A DNA stretch of 16,104 nucleotides from Gammaproteobacteria bacterium (lineage in GTDB: Bacteria > Pseudomonadota > Gammaproteobacteria > Thiohalomonadales > Thiohalomonadaceae). The position numbers were made by a program, and so were the translations under genes. The stretch covers positions 1 to 16,104 of the forward strand of contig JALOAT010000070.1 of the NCBI GenBank assembly GCA_023228645.1, in the 5' to 3' direction. The notes beneath the pieces are model-generated. The model made no database searches. It was given only the letters and a program-made list of their open reading frames with translations, and was not told the DNA's origin. Every line of letters starts with the position of its first letter. The first letter of the stretch is position 1. This document shows, in pieces, positions 7,086 through 13,735 of the stretch.

Positions 7086-7263
7086 ACACGGCGGACACGG
7101 GGAACACGGGGAGAAGATTTCAGGTGGGTGTGGGAGCGAGCTTCTGCACGCGATACCCGGCCTGACCTAAGGTCGCGAGCAGAAGCTCGCTCCCACATGG
7201 ACCCGAAACATATTTCTCTTCTCCCCCCGTGTTCCCCGTGTCCCCCGTGTCCCCCGTGTTAAC
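7086..7263. repeat. Intergenic inverted-repeat element, copy 2 (with REPIN-like core)
   Basis: This fills nearly all of the rph-rdgB gap. The left arm from 7085 is three 9-nt units (AACACGGCG, GACACGGGG, AACACGGGG) and then AGAAG. The right arm (about 7219-7263) is the inverted form with four units and ends in GTTAAC. The ends match those of the elements at 101-314 and 7876-7977. Between the arms is a long inverted repeat (7129-7197) made of two REP-like sequences. The arms differ by one 9-nt unit, which suggests unit gain or loss. Confidence 0.75.
7129..7197. repeat. REPIN-like pair of inverted REP sequences
   Basis: TGTGGGAGCGAGCTTCTGC (7129-7147) is the exact reverse complement of 7179-7197, a perfect 19-bp stem. 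After one A/A mismatch it continues with CGCGA/TCGCG (7149-7153 and 7173-7177). Each half also contains the short REP hairpin core, intact in the right half and degenerate in the left. Two REPs facing each other across a short spacer is the REPIN arrangement. The right half shares 22 identical bases with 211-232. Confidence 0.72.
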
Positions 7264-7278
7264 TCTTGGATCATTCAA

Positions 7279-7875
7279 ATGAAAAAATTCGTGCTGGCGA
7301 GCGGTAACAAGGGCAAGGTGCGGGAGTTCAACGAGATCCTCGCGGACCTGGATATCGAGGTGGTGCCGCAGAGCGAGTTCGGCGTGCCCGAGGCGGAGGA
7401 GACGGGCCTCACCTTCGTCGAAAACGCCATCCTCAAGGCGCGCAACGCAGCGCAGCACACGGGGCTGCCGGCCATCGCCGACGACTCGGGCATCGAGGTC
7501 GATTTCCTCAAGGGCGCGCCCGGCATCTACTCGGCGCGCTACGCGGGTGTGGGCGCCGGCGACGAGGCCAACCTGCACAAGCTGCTGCGCGACATGGATG
7601 GCGTGCCCGAGGCCGAACGCGCCGCCCGCTTCCAGTGTCTCATTGTGTGCATACGCCACGCCCTCGACCCCGTGCCGCTCATCTGCCAGGGCACCTGGGA
7701 AGGCCGCCTGGCCACCGCGCCGCACGGCGAGAACGGCTTCGGCTACGACCCCATCTTCTACGTGCCCGAATACGACTGCATGTCCGCCGAACTGCCACGC
7801 GAAGCGAAGAACCGCCTCTCCCACCGCGGCCAGGCCTTGCGGCAGTTGGTCGCGGCGCTGAAGGCAAAAAGCTGA
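7279..7875 (+). CDS. rdgB: RdgB/HAM1 family non-canonical purine NTP pyrophosphatase (ITPase/XTPase)
   Basis: Hydrolyses dITP, ITP and XTP to the monophosphates, keeping deaminated purines out of DNA and RNA. The 198-residue protein (E. coli 197) has the substrate-binding start VLASGNKGKVREF, the ENA-LKA helix at 48-54, catalytic ADDSG at 67-71 with D69, GAPGIYSARYAG at 79-90, GFGYDPIF at 153-160, K177 and SHRGQA at 181-186. The segment between ADDSG and GAPG reads IEVDFLK, where many relatives have LEVDALGG; this should not affect activity. The start ATG has only a weak TTGGA at 7266-7270, squeezed between the repeat element and the gene. The stop TGA abuts the next repeat element. Confidence 0.95.
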   Translation: MKKFVLASGNKGKVREFNEILADLDIEVVPQSEFGVPEAEETGLTFVENAILKARNAAQHTGLPAIADDSGIEVDFLKGAPGIYSARYAGVGAGDEANLHKLLRDMDGVPEAERAARFQCLIVCIRHALDPVPLICQGTWEGRLATAPHGENGFGYDPIFYVPEYDCMSAELPREAKNRLSHRGQALRQLVAALKAKS

Positions 7876-7977
7876 AACACGGGGAACACGGGGCGAAGAA
7901 AAGCCTTCGTCGAACATCAAGCTGCTCGCGATATTTTTTCGCCCATTCATAGAAGCCCGTGTCCCCCGTGGTTAATG
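7876..7977. repeat. Intergenic inverted-repeat element, copy 3 (short form)
   Basis: It begins directly after the rdgB stop with two 9-nt units (AACACGGGG twice) and CGAAG. It ends with the inverted arm GAAGCCCGTGTCCCCCGTGGTTAA, written here in two parts: GAAGCCCGTG at 7953-7962 and TCCCCCGTGGTTAA at 7963-7976. There is no REP in the middle; an AT-rich ATATTTTTT at 7931-7938 could act as a -10 region. Outside the right end is GCTTTTTTCTTCC, a T-rich flank shared with copy 1. The hemW start codons lie inside this right arm. Confidence 0.72.
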
Positions 7978-9137
7978 CTTTTTTCTTCCAAACCCTCCCA
8001 CCGCTGAGCCTCTATGTGCACGTGCCGTGGTGCGTGCGCAAGTGTCCGTATTGCGATTTCAACTCGCACGAGGCGGCGGACGGCATTCCCGAGGCGGCGT
8101 ACATCGATGCCTTGATCGCCGACCTGGAACAGGAGCTGCCGGCGGTGTGGGGCCGGCCGGTGGTCAGCGTGTTCATCGGCGGCGGCACGCCGAGCCTGCT
8201 GTCGGGCGAGGCCATCGACGCTTTGCTCTGCGCCGTGCGCGCACGCCTGAAGCTGCTGCCCGGGGCGGAGATCACCCTGGAGGCCAATCCGGGCACGGTG
8301 GAACAAGAACGCTTCCGCGAGTTTCGCGCGGCGGGGGTGAACCGGCTGTCCATCGGCGTGCAGAGCTTCGCTGACGACATGCTCGCGCGCATCGGCCGCA
8401 TCCACGGCGGCGCCGAGGCGGTGCGCGCCGCCGAGGCCGCGCACGCCGCGGGCTTCGACAACTTCAATCTGGATCTCATGTTCGGCCTGCCGGGCCAGGA
8501 CCTGGACGGCGCCCTGGCGGACCTGCGCCAGGCCATCGCACTGGCGCCGACGCATCTGTCCTGGTATCAGCTCACCCTGGAGCCCAACACCGCCTTCCAT
8601 CACGCCCCGCCGGTGCTGCCCGACGACGACCTGCGCTACGACATGCAGGTGCGCGGGCAGTCGCTGCTCGCCGGGGCGGGCTTCGCGAACTATGAAGTCT
8701 CGGCCTACGCGCGCGACGGTTTCCGCTGTCGGCACAATCTCAACTACTGGCAGTTCGGCGATTACCTCGGCATCGGCGCGGGCGCGCACCAGAAGCTGAC
8801 GCTGCCGCAGCCGGCGCGCATCGAACGCACGGCCAAGCGGCGCCACCCGCGCGACTATCTCGCGGGTGCAGGCGGCGCCGAGCGCATCGCGAGCCATGTC
8901 GCGCTCACGCGCGAAGACGCCGCGTTCGAGTTCGTCATGAACGCCCTGCGCCTCAACGAGGGCTTCGCGACGCGGCTGTTCGAGGAACGCACCGGGCTGC
9001 CGTTGAAGGCCATCGAGACGCCGTTGCACGAGGCCGAGGCGCGCGGGCTGCTAAGCTGGGACGTACAGGTCGTGCGGCCGACGGCGCTGGGCCGCCTGCA
9101 CCTCAACACCCTGCTGGAGCTGTTCCTCGCGGAATGA
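7959..9137 (+). CDS. hemW: HemW-type radical SAM heme chaperone
   Basis: HemW is a membrane-associated radical SAM protein that carries heme to target proteins; it was long misannotated as an oxygen-independent coproporphyrinogen III oxidase. The [4Fe-4S] motif CVRKCPYC is at 25-32 (CX3CX2C, followed by Asp, not by the second cysteine of HemN). IGGGTPSLL is at 73-81, EANPGT at 108-113, SIGVQSF at 131-137 and the heme-binding HNLNYW at 259-264, which marks HemW. The ending LLELFLAE also matches E. coli. GTG 7959 gives 392 aa (E. coli 378); GTG 7968 is the only other standard in-frame start before the conserved LPPLSLYVHVPWC. Both GTGs belong to the right arm of the repeat element, so the first 8 or so residues are repeat-encoded. 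Confidence 0.94.
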   Translation: MSPVVNAFFFQTLPPLSLYVHVPWCVRKCPYCDFNSHEAADGIPEAAYIDALIADLEQELPAVWGRPVVSVFIGGGTPSLLSGEAIDALLCAVRARLKLLPGAEITLEANPGTVEQERFREFRAAGVNRLSIGVQSFADDMLARIGRIHGGAEAVRAAEAAHAAGFDNFNLDLMFGLPGQDLDGALADLRQAIALAPTHLSWYQLTLEPNTAFHHAPPVLPDDDLRYDMQVRGQSLLAGAGFANYEVSAYARDGFRCRHNLNYWQFGDYLGIGAGAHQKLTLPQPARIERTAKRRHPRDYLAGAGGAERIASHVALTREDAAFEFVMNALRLNEGFATRLFEERTGLPLKAIETPLHEAEARGLLSWDVQVVRPTALGRLHLNTLLELFLAE

Positions 9138-9176
9138 GGTGGTGACGCTGGGCGTCATCCGCTCGACGAGGCTGCC

Positions 9177-9359
9177 ATGGAACCGATCGAAGTCCAGTGT
9201 CCCTATTGCTGGTCATGGTTCGAGACGGAGGTGGACACCTCCGCCGGCAACCAGGATTACATAGAAGATTGCAGCGTGTGCTGCCAGCCCATCCGTCTCG
9301 CCATCACCCTGGCCGAGGACGGCTGCGTGCAATCCGTGGAGGCCACCCGAAGTGACTGA
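9177..9359 (+). CDS. CPXCG-motif cysteine-rich small protein (probable zinc ribbon)
   Basis: The 60-residue product matches the Cys-rich CPXCG family: an N-terminal CPYC at 8-11, then TSAGNQDYIEDCSVCCQPI at 21-39. Cysteines C8, C11, C32 and C35 (or C36) could bind one zinc ion. The residue after the first cysteine pair is Trp where the family normally has Gly. Family function is not established. It starts 39 bp after hemW and its stop lies inside the start of the next gene (8-bp overlap), so the two are co-translated. The GAGG upstream of ATG 9177 supports the start. Confidence 0.82.
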   Translation: MEPIEVQCPYCWSWFETEVDTSAGNQDYIEDCSVCCQPIRLAITLAEDGCVQSVEATRSD

Positions 9360-9594
9360 GCCCTATCGCCCCATCCCCTGCGAGACCCATTCGGAATACG
9401 AACTGGCCATCCTGCACCGCACCCGCCTGGCCATGCGCTGGCGCGATGCGGCGGGCCTGGAGCACCATGCCCGGGTGCTGCCGCTCGATACGGAGGCCAC
9501 CGCGGACAAGAAGGAATACCTCCTGGTGGAACATGAAGACGGCGCGCGCGAGCGCGTCCGGCTCGACCGCATCATCAGCGCCGATCCGGCATAA
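9352..9594 (+). CDS. rof: Rof-like Rho-binding antiterminator
   Basis: The 80-residue protein resembles E. coli Rof (YaeO), which binds the transcription terminator Rho and blocks it from loading RNA. Shared features are the start YRPIPCETHSEYELA (YQPINCDDYDNLELA in E. coli, from memory), the central KKEYLLVEHEDGARE and the end RVRLDRIIS. The fold is a small Sm-like beta barrel. The start is a GTG with GGAGG at 9338-9342 (9-nt spacer) inside the previous gene. The pairing with a CPXCG protein suggests one transcript. The identification is by sequence pattern and length, not by a search. Confidence 0.8.
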   Translation: MTEPYRPIPCETHSEYELAILHRTRLAMRWRDAAGLEHHARVLPLDTEATADKKEYLLVEHEDGARERVRLDRIISADPA

Positions 9595-9621
9595 AATGGC
9601 GCTTTTCCCGGAATGCCATTC

Positions 9622-9834
9622 ATGTCCGCCAACCTGTTTCTCGCCCTGCTGGTCAACGTCACTGTGGGCGCCTATCTGGCGTGGGGCTACCCGCGCACCG
9701 TCGCCAACAGCTTTCGCGGCCGCACGCCGCCGCCTTTTTTCGCCCTGCTGCGGCGCGTGATGCCGCCCTTCGGCAAGGTGCTCGTGGCCGCCTCCGTGCT
9801 GTACGGCCTGCTGGTCGCCGCCGGGCTGCTGTGA
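9622..9834 (+). CDS. Small two-helix membrane protein of unknown function
   Basis: The 70-residue product (from ATG 9622) has two clear hydrophobic segments: residues 4-22 (LFLALLVNVTVGAYLAWGY, with polar breaks) and 53-70 (VLVAASVLYGLLVAAGLL). A basic, proline-rich loop (TPPPFFALLRRVMPPFGK) joins them, which the positive-inside rule would put in the cytoplasm. ATG 9613 would add MPF; 9622 is favoured because CGGA at 9609-9612 is better spaced. I do not recognise a family. It is translationally coupled to the sugar kinase gene (GTGA overlap at 9831-9834). TAAAAT at 9592-9597 may be a -10 for the pair. Confidence 0.68.
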   Translation: MSANLFLALLVNVTVGAYLAWGYPRTVANSFRGRTPPPFFALLRRVMPPFGKVLVAASVLYGLLVAAGLL

Positions 9835-10745
9835 CACACGACCTGCGCATCGGCGTCGATCTGGGCGGCACCAAGATCGCGATCATCGCGCTCGATGGCA
9901 ACGGCGTCGTACTCACGCGCCGGCGCATCACCACGCCACGGGAGGACTACCCCGCCACGGTCGACGCCATCGCCGCGCTGGTGCACGCCGTGGAGGCCGA
10001 ACTGGGGCGACGCGGCAGCGTGGGCGTGGGCATTCCCGGCGCCATCTCGCCCGCCACCGGGCTGGTGAAGAACGCCAACTCCACCTGGCTCATCGGCAAG
10101 CCGCTGGACCGGGACCTGGCCGCGGCCCTGGACCGACCCGTACGGCTCGCCAACGACGCCAACTGTTTTGCCGTGTCGGAGGCCACCGACGGCGCGGCGC
10201 GGGGCGCCGGCGTGGTGTTCGGCGTCATCGTCGGCACCGGCACCGGCGGCGGCGTGGTGGTGAACGGCCGGCCGCTGCATGGCGCCAACGCCATCGGCGG
10301 CGAGTGGGGGCACAACCCGCTACCGTGGCCGCGTGCCGATGAACTGCCGGGCCCCGCCTGCTATTGCGGCCAGCACGGCTGCATCGAGACCTGGCTGTCC
10401 GGGCCGGGCTTCGAGCGTGAGTTCGCCGCCGTGACCGGCCGGCACCTGGGCGCCGCGGCCATCGTGCAGGCCGCTGAAAGCGGCGAAGCCGCCGCCGAGG
10501 CGACGCTGGCGCGCTACGAAGACCGCATGGCGCGCGCCCTCGCCTCGATCATCAATCTGCTCGACCCGGACGTCATCGTCCTGGGCGGCGGGATGTCCAA
10601 CATCGCGCGCCTGTACCGGAACGTGCCCCGGCTCTGGACGCAGTATGTGTTCTCCGATCGCGTCGACACCCGTTTGCTGCCCCCGGCGCACGGCGATGCG
10701 AGCGGCGTGCGCGGCGCGGCCTGGTTATGGCCAGTCGGCGCATGA
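9831..10745 (+). CDS. mak: ROK family fructokinase, Mak-like
   Basis: A cytosolic ATP-dependent sugar kinase. The 304-residue protein (E. coli Mak 302) shows the phosphate-binding GVDLGGTK at 8-15, GIPGAISPATGLVKNANSTW at 67-86, catalytic LANDANC at 106-112 with D109, GTGTGGGV at 135-142, GGEWGHNPLPW at 156-166, the zinc site H161 with CYCGQHGCIE at 177-186, and LGGGMSN at 251-257. It ends in GDASGVRGAAWLW, as Mak does. The agreement with Mak is closer than with NagK as I recall those sequences, so fructose or a related hexose is the likely substrate. The GTG start at 9831 overlaps the previous stop. An upstream in-frame start at 9681 would overlap the membrane protein gene and is rejected. 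Confidence 0.9.
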   Translation: MTHDLRIGVDLGGTKIAIIALDGNGVVLTRRRITTPREDYPATVDAIAALVHAVEAELGRRGSVGVGIPGAISPATGLVKNANSTWLIGKPLDRDLAAALDRPVRLANDANCFAVSEATDGAARGAGVVFGVIVGTGTGGGVVVNGRPLHGANAIGGEWGHNPLPWPRADELPGPACYCGQHGCIETWLSGPGFEREFAAVTGRHLGAAAIVQAAESGEAAAEATLARYEDRMARALASIINLLDPDVIVLGGGMSNIARLYRNVPRLWTQYVFSDRVDTRLLPPAHGDASGVRGAAWLWPVGA

Positions 10746-10820
10746 AGCGCTACATTCATAACGTTTTATTGATATTCGCGGCGCCGCCGCGATCCTCGAG
10801 AGGGATTTTCGGGAGAGCCC

Positions 10821-12767
10821 ATGAATCAGCGACTGGATCTGAGCGTCCACACGCTGGCAAAACCCCATGCCAGCGCCTTCGATACCCGGCCGCGCGCCGT
10901 GCGGCGCTGGGTGGCGGAACTGCCCCCGGCCAACCTCGACGAAATGGCGCAGCGGCTGTGGCACGCCCTTGCCGAAGTCAACCACCTGGCCATCTCACCA
11001 GCCCGACGCCTGCACCTCCTGGAGGCCTTCGGGCCCAAGGCGGTGCTCGCCCTCGGGCACCTGCGCCGCCAGTACGCCAATCAGCCCCTGCCGCTCGGGA
11101 GCGGTGCCGAACGTGCCGCACGGCAGGCCATCGATCTGCTGCGCGAACTCATGCGCGGCTACCGCACCGTGTTGCGCCAGATCGCCCCCGACAATGCCAT
11201 CACCCGCTGGCGGCGGCTGTGGTTCGGGCATGCCCTGCACGCGGCCCTGCATCGCTTCATCCACTACGGAGGGCATCTGCTCGCCGTGTTCCAGGCCATT
11301 CACCGCGATGCACCGCCGGGCCTGTGGAAACGCATCAATCGCTTCTACTATCTGGCCGAGTCCAACGGCTATATCGCAGACCGGCTGCCGTTGCCGAGTG
11401 AGCCCCGGCGGCTCACGAGCCCCGGCGACGAATATCGCCGGCTCCTGCTGACCGCGCTGCTTTCCGCCGACGAACTCACCCCGGCACAGACCGCCGAACT
11501 CGCTGCCAGCCTGCCCGAGTGGGTAAAGCTGACCCGGCTCACCCGGCCACCGTTCCGCCCGGGCGAACAGCTCCACGTGGTGCGGCTCTCGCACGACAGT
11601 GGTCCGCTCGGCTTCAGCGGCGTCGACGAGGCGGCGCGCACCAGCCCGAACAGCCGCGGGCTGCGAATGGTTGAGTTGGAAAAAGTGCTGAAAAAACGCC
11701 TGGCGCGCGGCGGGCGCGGCCGGTTCTGGCGCCGCGAGTCCCCGCTGTCGCCCGAGACGCTGCGCATCCTGGCCGACAACTGGTGCAGCGAGCACCAGCG
11801 GACCGAACAACGTCGTGCCGACGGTGGCGCCGCCGAGGTCATCGTCGGCCTGGCGGCGCTCAATCATCTGCTCGGCGGCCGCGCAGTGAGCGCCGAAGCG
11901 GCGACGCCTGCCCCAGCGAAGCGCGAGATCAGCCTCGCGCCGGCACCTGAACACCACGGCCATCTGGTCGGCTCAAAGGCCCCCAAGATCGATGTGTGGC
12001 AAAGCGTGTACATCGACCCCGCGCAGGTGAAGCCCGCGGTGGCGCCGGTTCACGACTGGCGCCAGGAGAGCAAGGCGGACGCGACCTACCGCCGCGTCGC
12101 GGGACGCCTGCTCGACAGCAGCAGCCACGGCTGCGGTGTGCGTGTGGCGCGCGATGAGGTGCCGCACGTGGCGGCAGGCACGCTGATCGCGGTGCAAGAT
12201 GGCGCCGAAGAGGTATGGCAGGTGGGCGTGGTGGCGCGGCTCACGTCGCAAGGCACGGACCTGGAACTCGGCGTGCGCCTGCTGGGCAAGGCGCCCGTGG
12301 CGGCCGCCCTGCATACACGCTCCCCACGCGGCGAAAGCCGCTTCCCGGCGGTGCTGATACGCGACGAACAGGGGCGCCGCCTACTCATCGGCCCGGCCGT
12401 GCCGGCGGTACGAGAGGGTGAACTGGCCGTGGAACGGGACGGGCAGCGCATCGCGCTGAAGCGCCTGGGCAAGGGCGCCCACTCACCGCACGTGGCGGTG
12501 TTCGCGGTGGCCGCGGTGCAGGCCGACCAGGAGGCGCTGCTGGATCAGCCGCCTACGCCTGCCGCCGAACCAGCGGTGGTGGCGCCCGTGGCGGAAACGC
12601 CCGCCGCCGCACCCGCCCCGTCCTGCACCGCGGCGCACCCCAGCGACCGCATCGAACAGCTCATGGCCGCCACCGGGATGAGCCGGGAAAACGCCGAGTT
12701 CTTCCTCGCCGCCGAAGCGGCCCACGAAAGCGACCCCTGCCCGCCGCTCAGGAACTCCGATTCGTAA
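10821..12767 (+). CDS. Large uncharacterised protein with a possible C-terminal PilZ-like motif
   Basis: 648 residues, no signal peptide or membrane helix, so probably cytoplasmic. Residues 1-200 are mostly helical and rich in Arg and Leu (for example AVRRWVAELPPANLDEMAQRL). Residues 200-350 form a second region with LPEWVKLTRLTRPPF and RGLRMVELEKVLKKRLARG. Residues 423-445 contain RVAGR followed closely by DSSSHG, fitting the RxxxR and D/NxSxxG motifs of c-di-GMP-binding PilZ domains, but with far fewer residues between them than usual. This is followed by beta-rich VWQVGVVARLTSQGTDLELGVRLL, also PilZ-like. A Pro/Ala linker (576-604) and a short helical tail (608-635) end the protein. Start ATG has GGGAGAG at 10811-10817. 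A link to c-di-GMP is a guess; function unknown. Confidence 0.85.
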   Translation: MNQRLDLSVHTLAKPHASAFDTRPRAVRRWVAELPPANLDEMAQRLWHALAEVNHLAISPARRLHLLEAFGPKAVLALGHLRRQYANQPLPLGSGAERAARQAIDLLRELMRGYRTVLRQIAPDNAITRWRRLWFGHALHAALHRFIHYGGHLLAVFQAIHRDAPPGLWKRINRFYYLAESNGYIADRLPLPSEPRRLTSPGDEYRRLLLTALLSADELTPAQTAELAASLPEWVKLTRLTRPPFRPGEQLHVVRLSHDSGPLGFSGVDEAARTSPNSRGLRMVELEKVLKKRLARGGRGRFWRRESPLSPETLRILADNWCSEHQRTEQRRADGGAAEVIVGLAALNHLLGGRAVSAEAATPAPAKREISLAPAPEHHGHLVGSKAPKIDVWQSVYIDPAQVKPAVAPVHDWRQESKADATYRRVAGRLLDSSSHGCGVRVARDEVPHVAAGTLIAVQDGAEEVWQVGVVARLTSQGTDLELGVRLLGKAPVAAALHTRSPRGESRFPAVLIRDEQGRRLLIGPAVPAVREGELAVERDGQRIALKRLGKGAHSPHVAVFAVAAVQADQEALLDQPPTPAAEPAVVAPVAETPAAAPAPSCTAAHPSDRIEQLMAATGMSRENAEFFLAAEAAHESDPCPPLRNSDS

Positions 12768-12812
12768 GGTGTTGGCGGATCGGCCCGCGATCTTCTGCTC
12801 CCACACACGAAA

Positions 12813-12839
12813 ATCCCGCATCCCTCGCTGTGGCGGGAT
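12813..12839. other. Hairpin in the convergent spacer between the 648-aa gene and trmB
   Basis: ATCCCGC (12813-12819) pairs with GCGGGAT (12833-12839) around a 13-nt loop. It lies between two convergent genes, where a bidirectional terminator would be useful, but neither strand has a U-tract. The rest of the 12768-12933 spacer holds only a degenerate REP-like stretch (CGCGATCTTCTGCTCCCACA, 12787-12806). Confidence 0.3.
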
Positions 12840-12933
12840 GGAAACCATCGCTGCCTGAGGCCGCTGATACTCCATTCAACGCCGAATGCCGCGGTGGCTT
12901 GACGCGTAAGACGGGTATCTACGGACGGATTGA

Positions 12934-13626
12934 TCACGCCTCGCGCGTGAACATGAGGTCCCAAACGCCATGACCAAGCCGGTGCCCGCGCCGCTCGAAC
13001 TTGGTGAGCACGCGGTAATCGGGGCGCGGGACGAAATCGCCGGTCGCCGACAGGTTGCGAAACCCGGGTGCGGAACGCATGACGTCAAGCATGTGCGCGG
13101 CGTAGTTCTCCCAGTCCGTCGCCATGTGAAAGCAACCGCCGATTTTCAGCTTGCGGCGCACCAGCTCCGCGAAAGCGGGCTGCACGATGCGACGCTTGTG
13201 ATGACGCGTCTTGTGCCAGGGGTCAGGAAAGAACAGCAGGACGGCGTCGAGCGCCTGGTCGGGGATTTGCGCGGTCAGCACCTCGACCGCGTCCGTGCAC
13301 ATGACGCGCACGTTGGTGAGCCCTTTTTCGCCCACCTGCAAAAGCAGACGGCCCACACCGGGGCGGTGCACTTCGATACCCAGGTAGTCGTTCTCGGGAT
13401 GGGCCTCGGCCAGCGCGGCCAGATTGCCGCCATCGCCGAAACCGATCTCCAGCACCCGCGGCGCCTGGCGTTCGTACAAGGCATCCAGGTCCAGCCTGCC
13501 CGCACTCGCCTCCACACCGAAGCGCGGCCAAAGCTCGGCCAGGGCGCGTTCCTGGGCGACGGTGATCCGTCCCTGGCGGCGAACGAAACTGCGCACGGTG
13601 CGCGGCGGCGGTGAATCGAGGCTCAA
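12934..13626 (-). CDS. trmB: tRNA (guanine-N7-)-methyltransferase
   Basis: TrmB uses S-adenosylmethionine to make m7G46 in the variable loop of tRNAs. From TTG 13626 the protein is 230 aa (E. coli 239). It has TVRSFVRRQGRIT at 10-22, the SAM-binding LEIGFGDGG at 59-67, GIEVHRPGVG at 83-92, the signature LFFPDPWHKTRHHKRR at 131-146, HMATDWENYA at 168-177 and the closing TKFERRGHRLGHGVWDLMF. The TTG is chosen because AGGA lies 11 nt upstream and a TACAAT -10 box sits a further 30 nt upstream. An open frame running up to 13836 would overlap corA and put coding sequence across that promoter. GTG at the TVRSF valine is a shorter alternative. Confidence 0.94.
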   Translation of the reverse strand: MSLDSPPPRTVRSFVRRQGRITVAQERALAELWPRFGVEASAGRLDLDALYERQAPRVLEIGFGDGGNLAALAEAHPENDYLGIEVHRPGVGRLLLQVGEKGLTNVRVMCTDAVEVLTAQIPDQALDAVLLFFPDPWHKTRHHKRRIVQPAFAELVRRKLKIGGCFHMATDWENYAAHMLDVMRSAPGFRNLSATGDFVPRPDYRVLTKFERRGHRLGHGVWDLMFTREA

Positions 13627-13658
13627 GGCACGAAGATTCCTGGGCTGAACGGGCGCGA

Positions 13659-13664
13659 ATTGTA
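13659..13664 (-). promoter_or_regulatory. Candidate -10 box for trmB
   Basis: TACAAT on the minus strand within CATTACAATTCGCG, 32 nt from the proposed TTG start of trmB. The context is nearly the same as the -10 candidate upstream of rpoZ. No good -35 is visible. Confidence 0.42.
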
Positions 13665-13686
13665 ATGCATGCAAGGAACATCCGCA

Positions 13687-13707
13687 GCCCCGCGACCGGG
13701 TCGGGGC
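13687..13707. other. GC-rich hairpin between corA and trmB
   Basis: GCCCCG (13687-13692) pairs with CGGGGC (13702-13707); an alternative inner pairing is CGACC/GGTCG. It lies about 30 bp past the corA stop on the minus strand. There is no T-tract after it, so it could be at most a Rho-linked or weak pause structure. Confidence 0.28.
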
Positions 13708-13735
13708 GTGACCCACGGTGCCTGCCGGTGCGCCC

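Noticed and set aside
7083..7263. Possible CRISPR array from the regular CACGGGG repeats
   Set aside because: The units are only 9 nt, tandem and without spacers, and no cas genes are present.
7120..7950. Minus-strand open frame including an NTGDTGNTGG-type repeat peptide
   Set aside because: The peptide repeat comes from the 9-nt DNA units being three codons long. The remainder is antisense to rdgB.
9681..9830. An upstream in-frame start for the fructokinase
   Set aside because: It would add an Arg/Ala/Pro-rich segment overlapping the membrane protein gene; homology begins right after GTG 9831.
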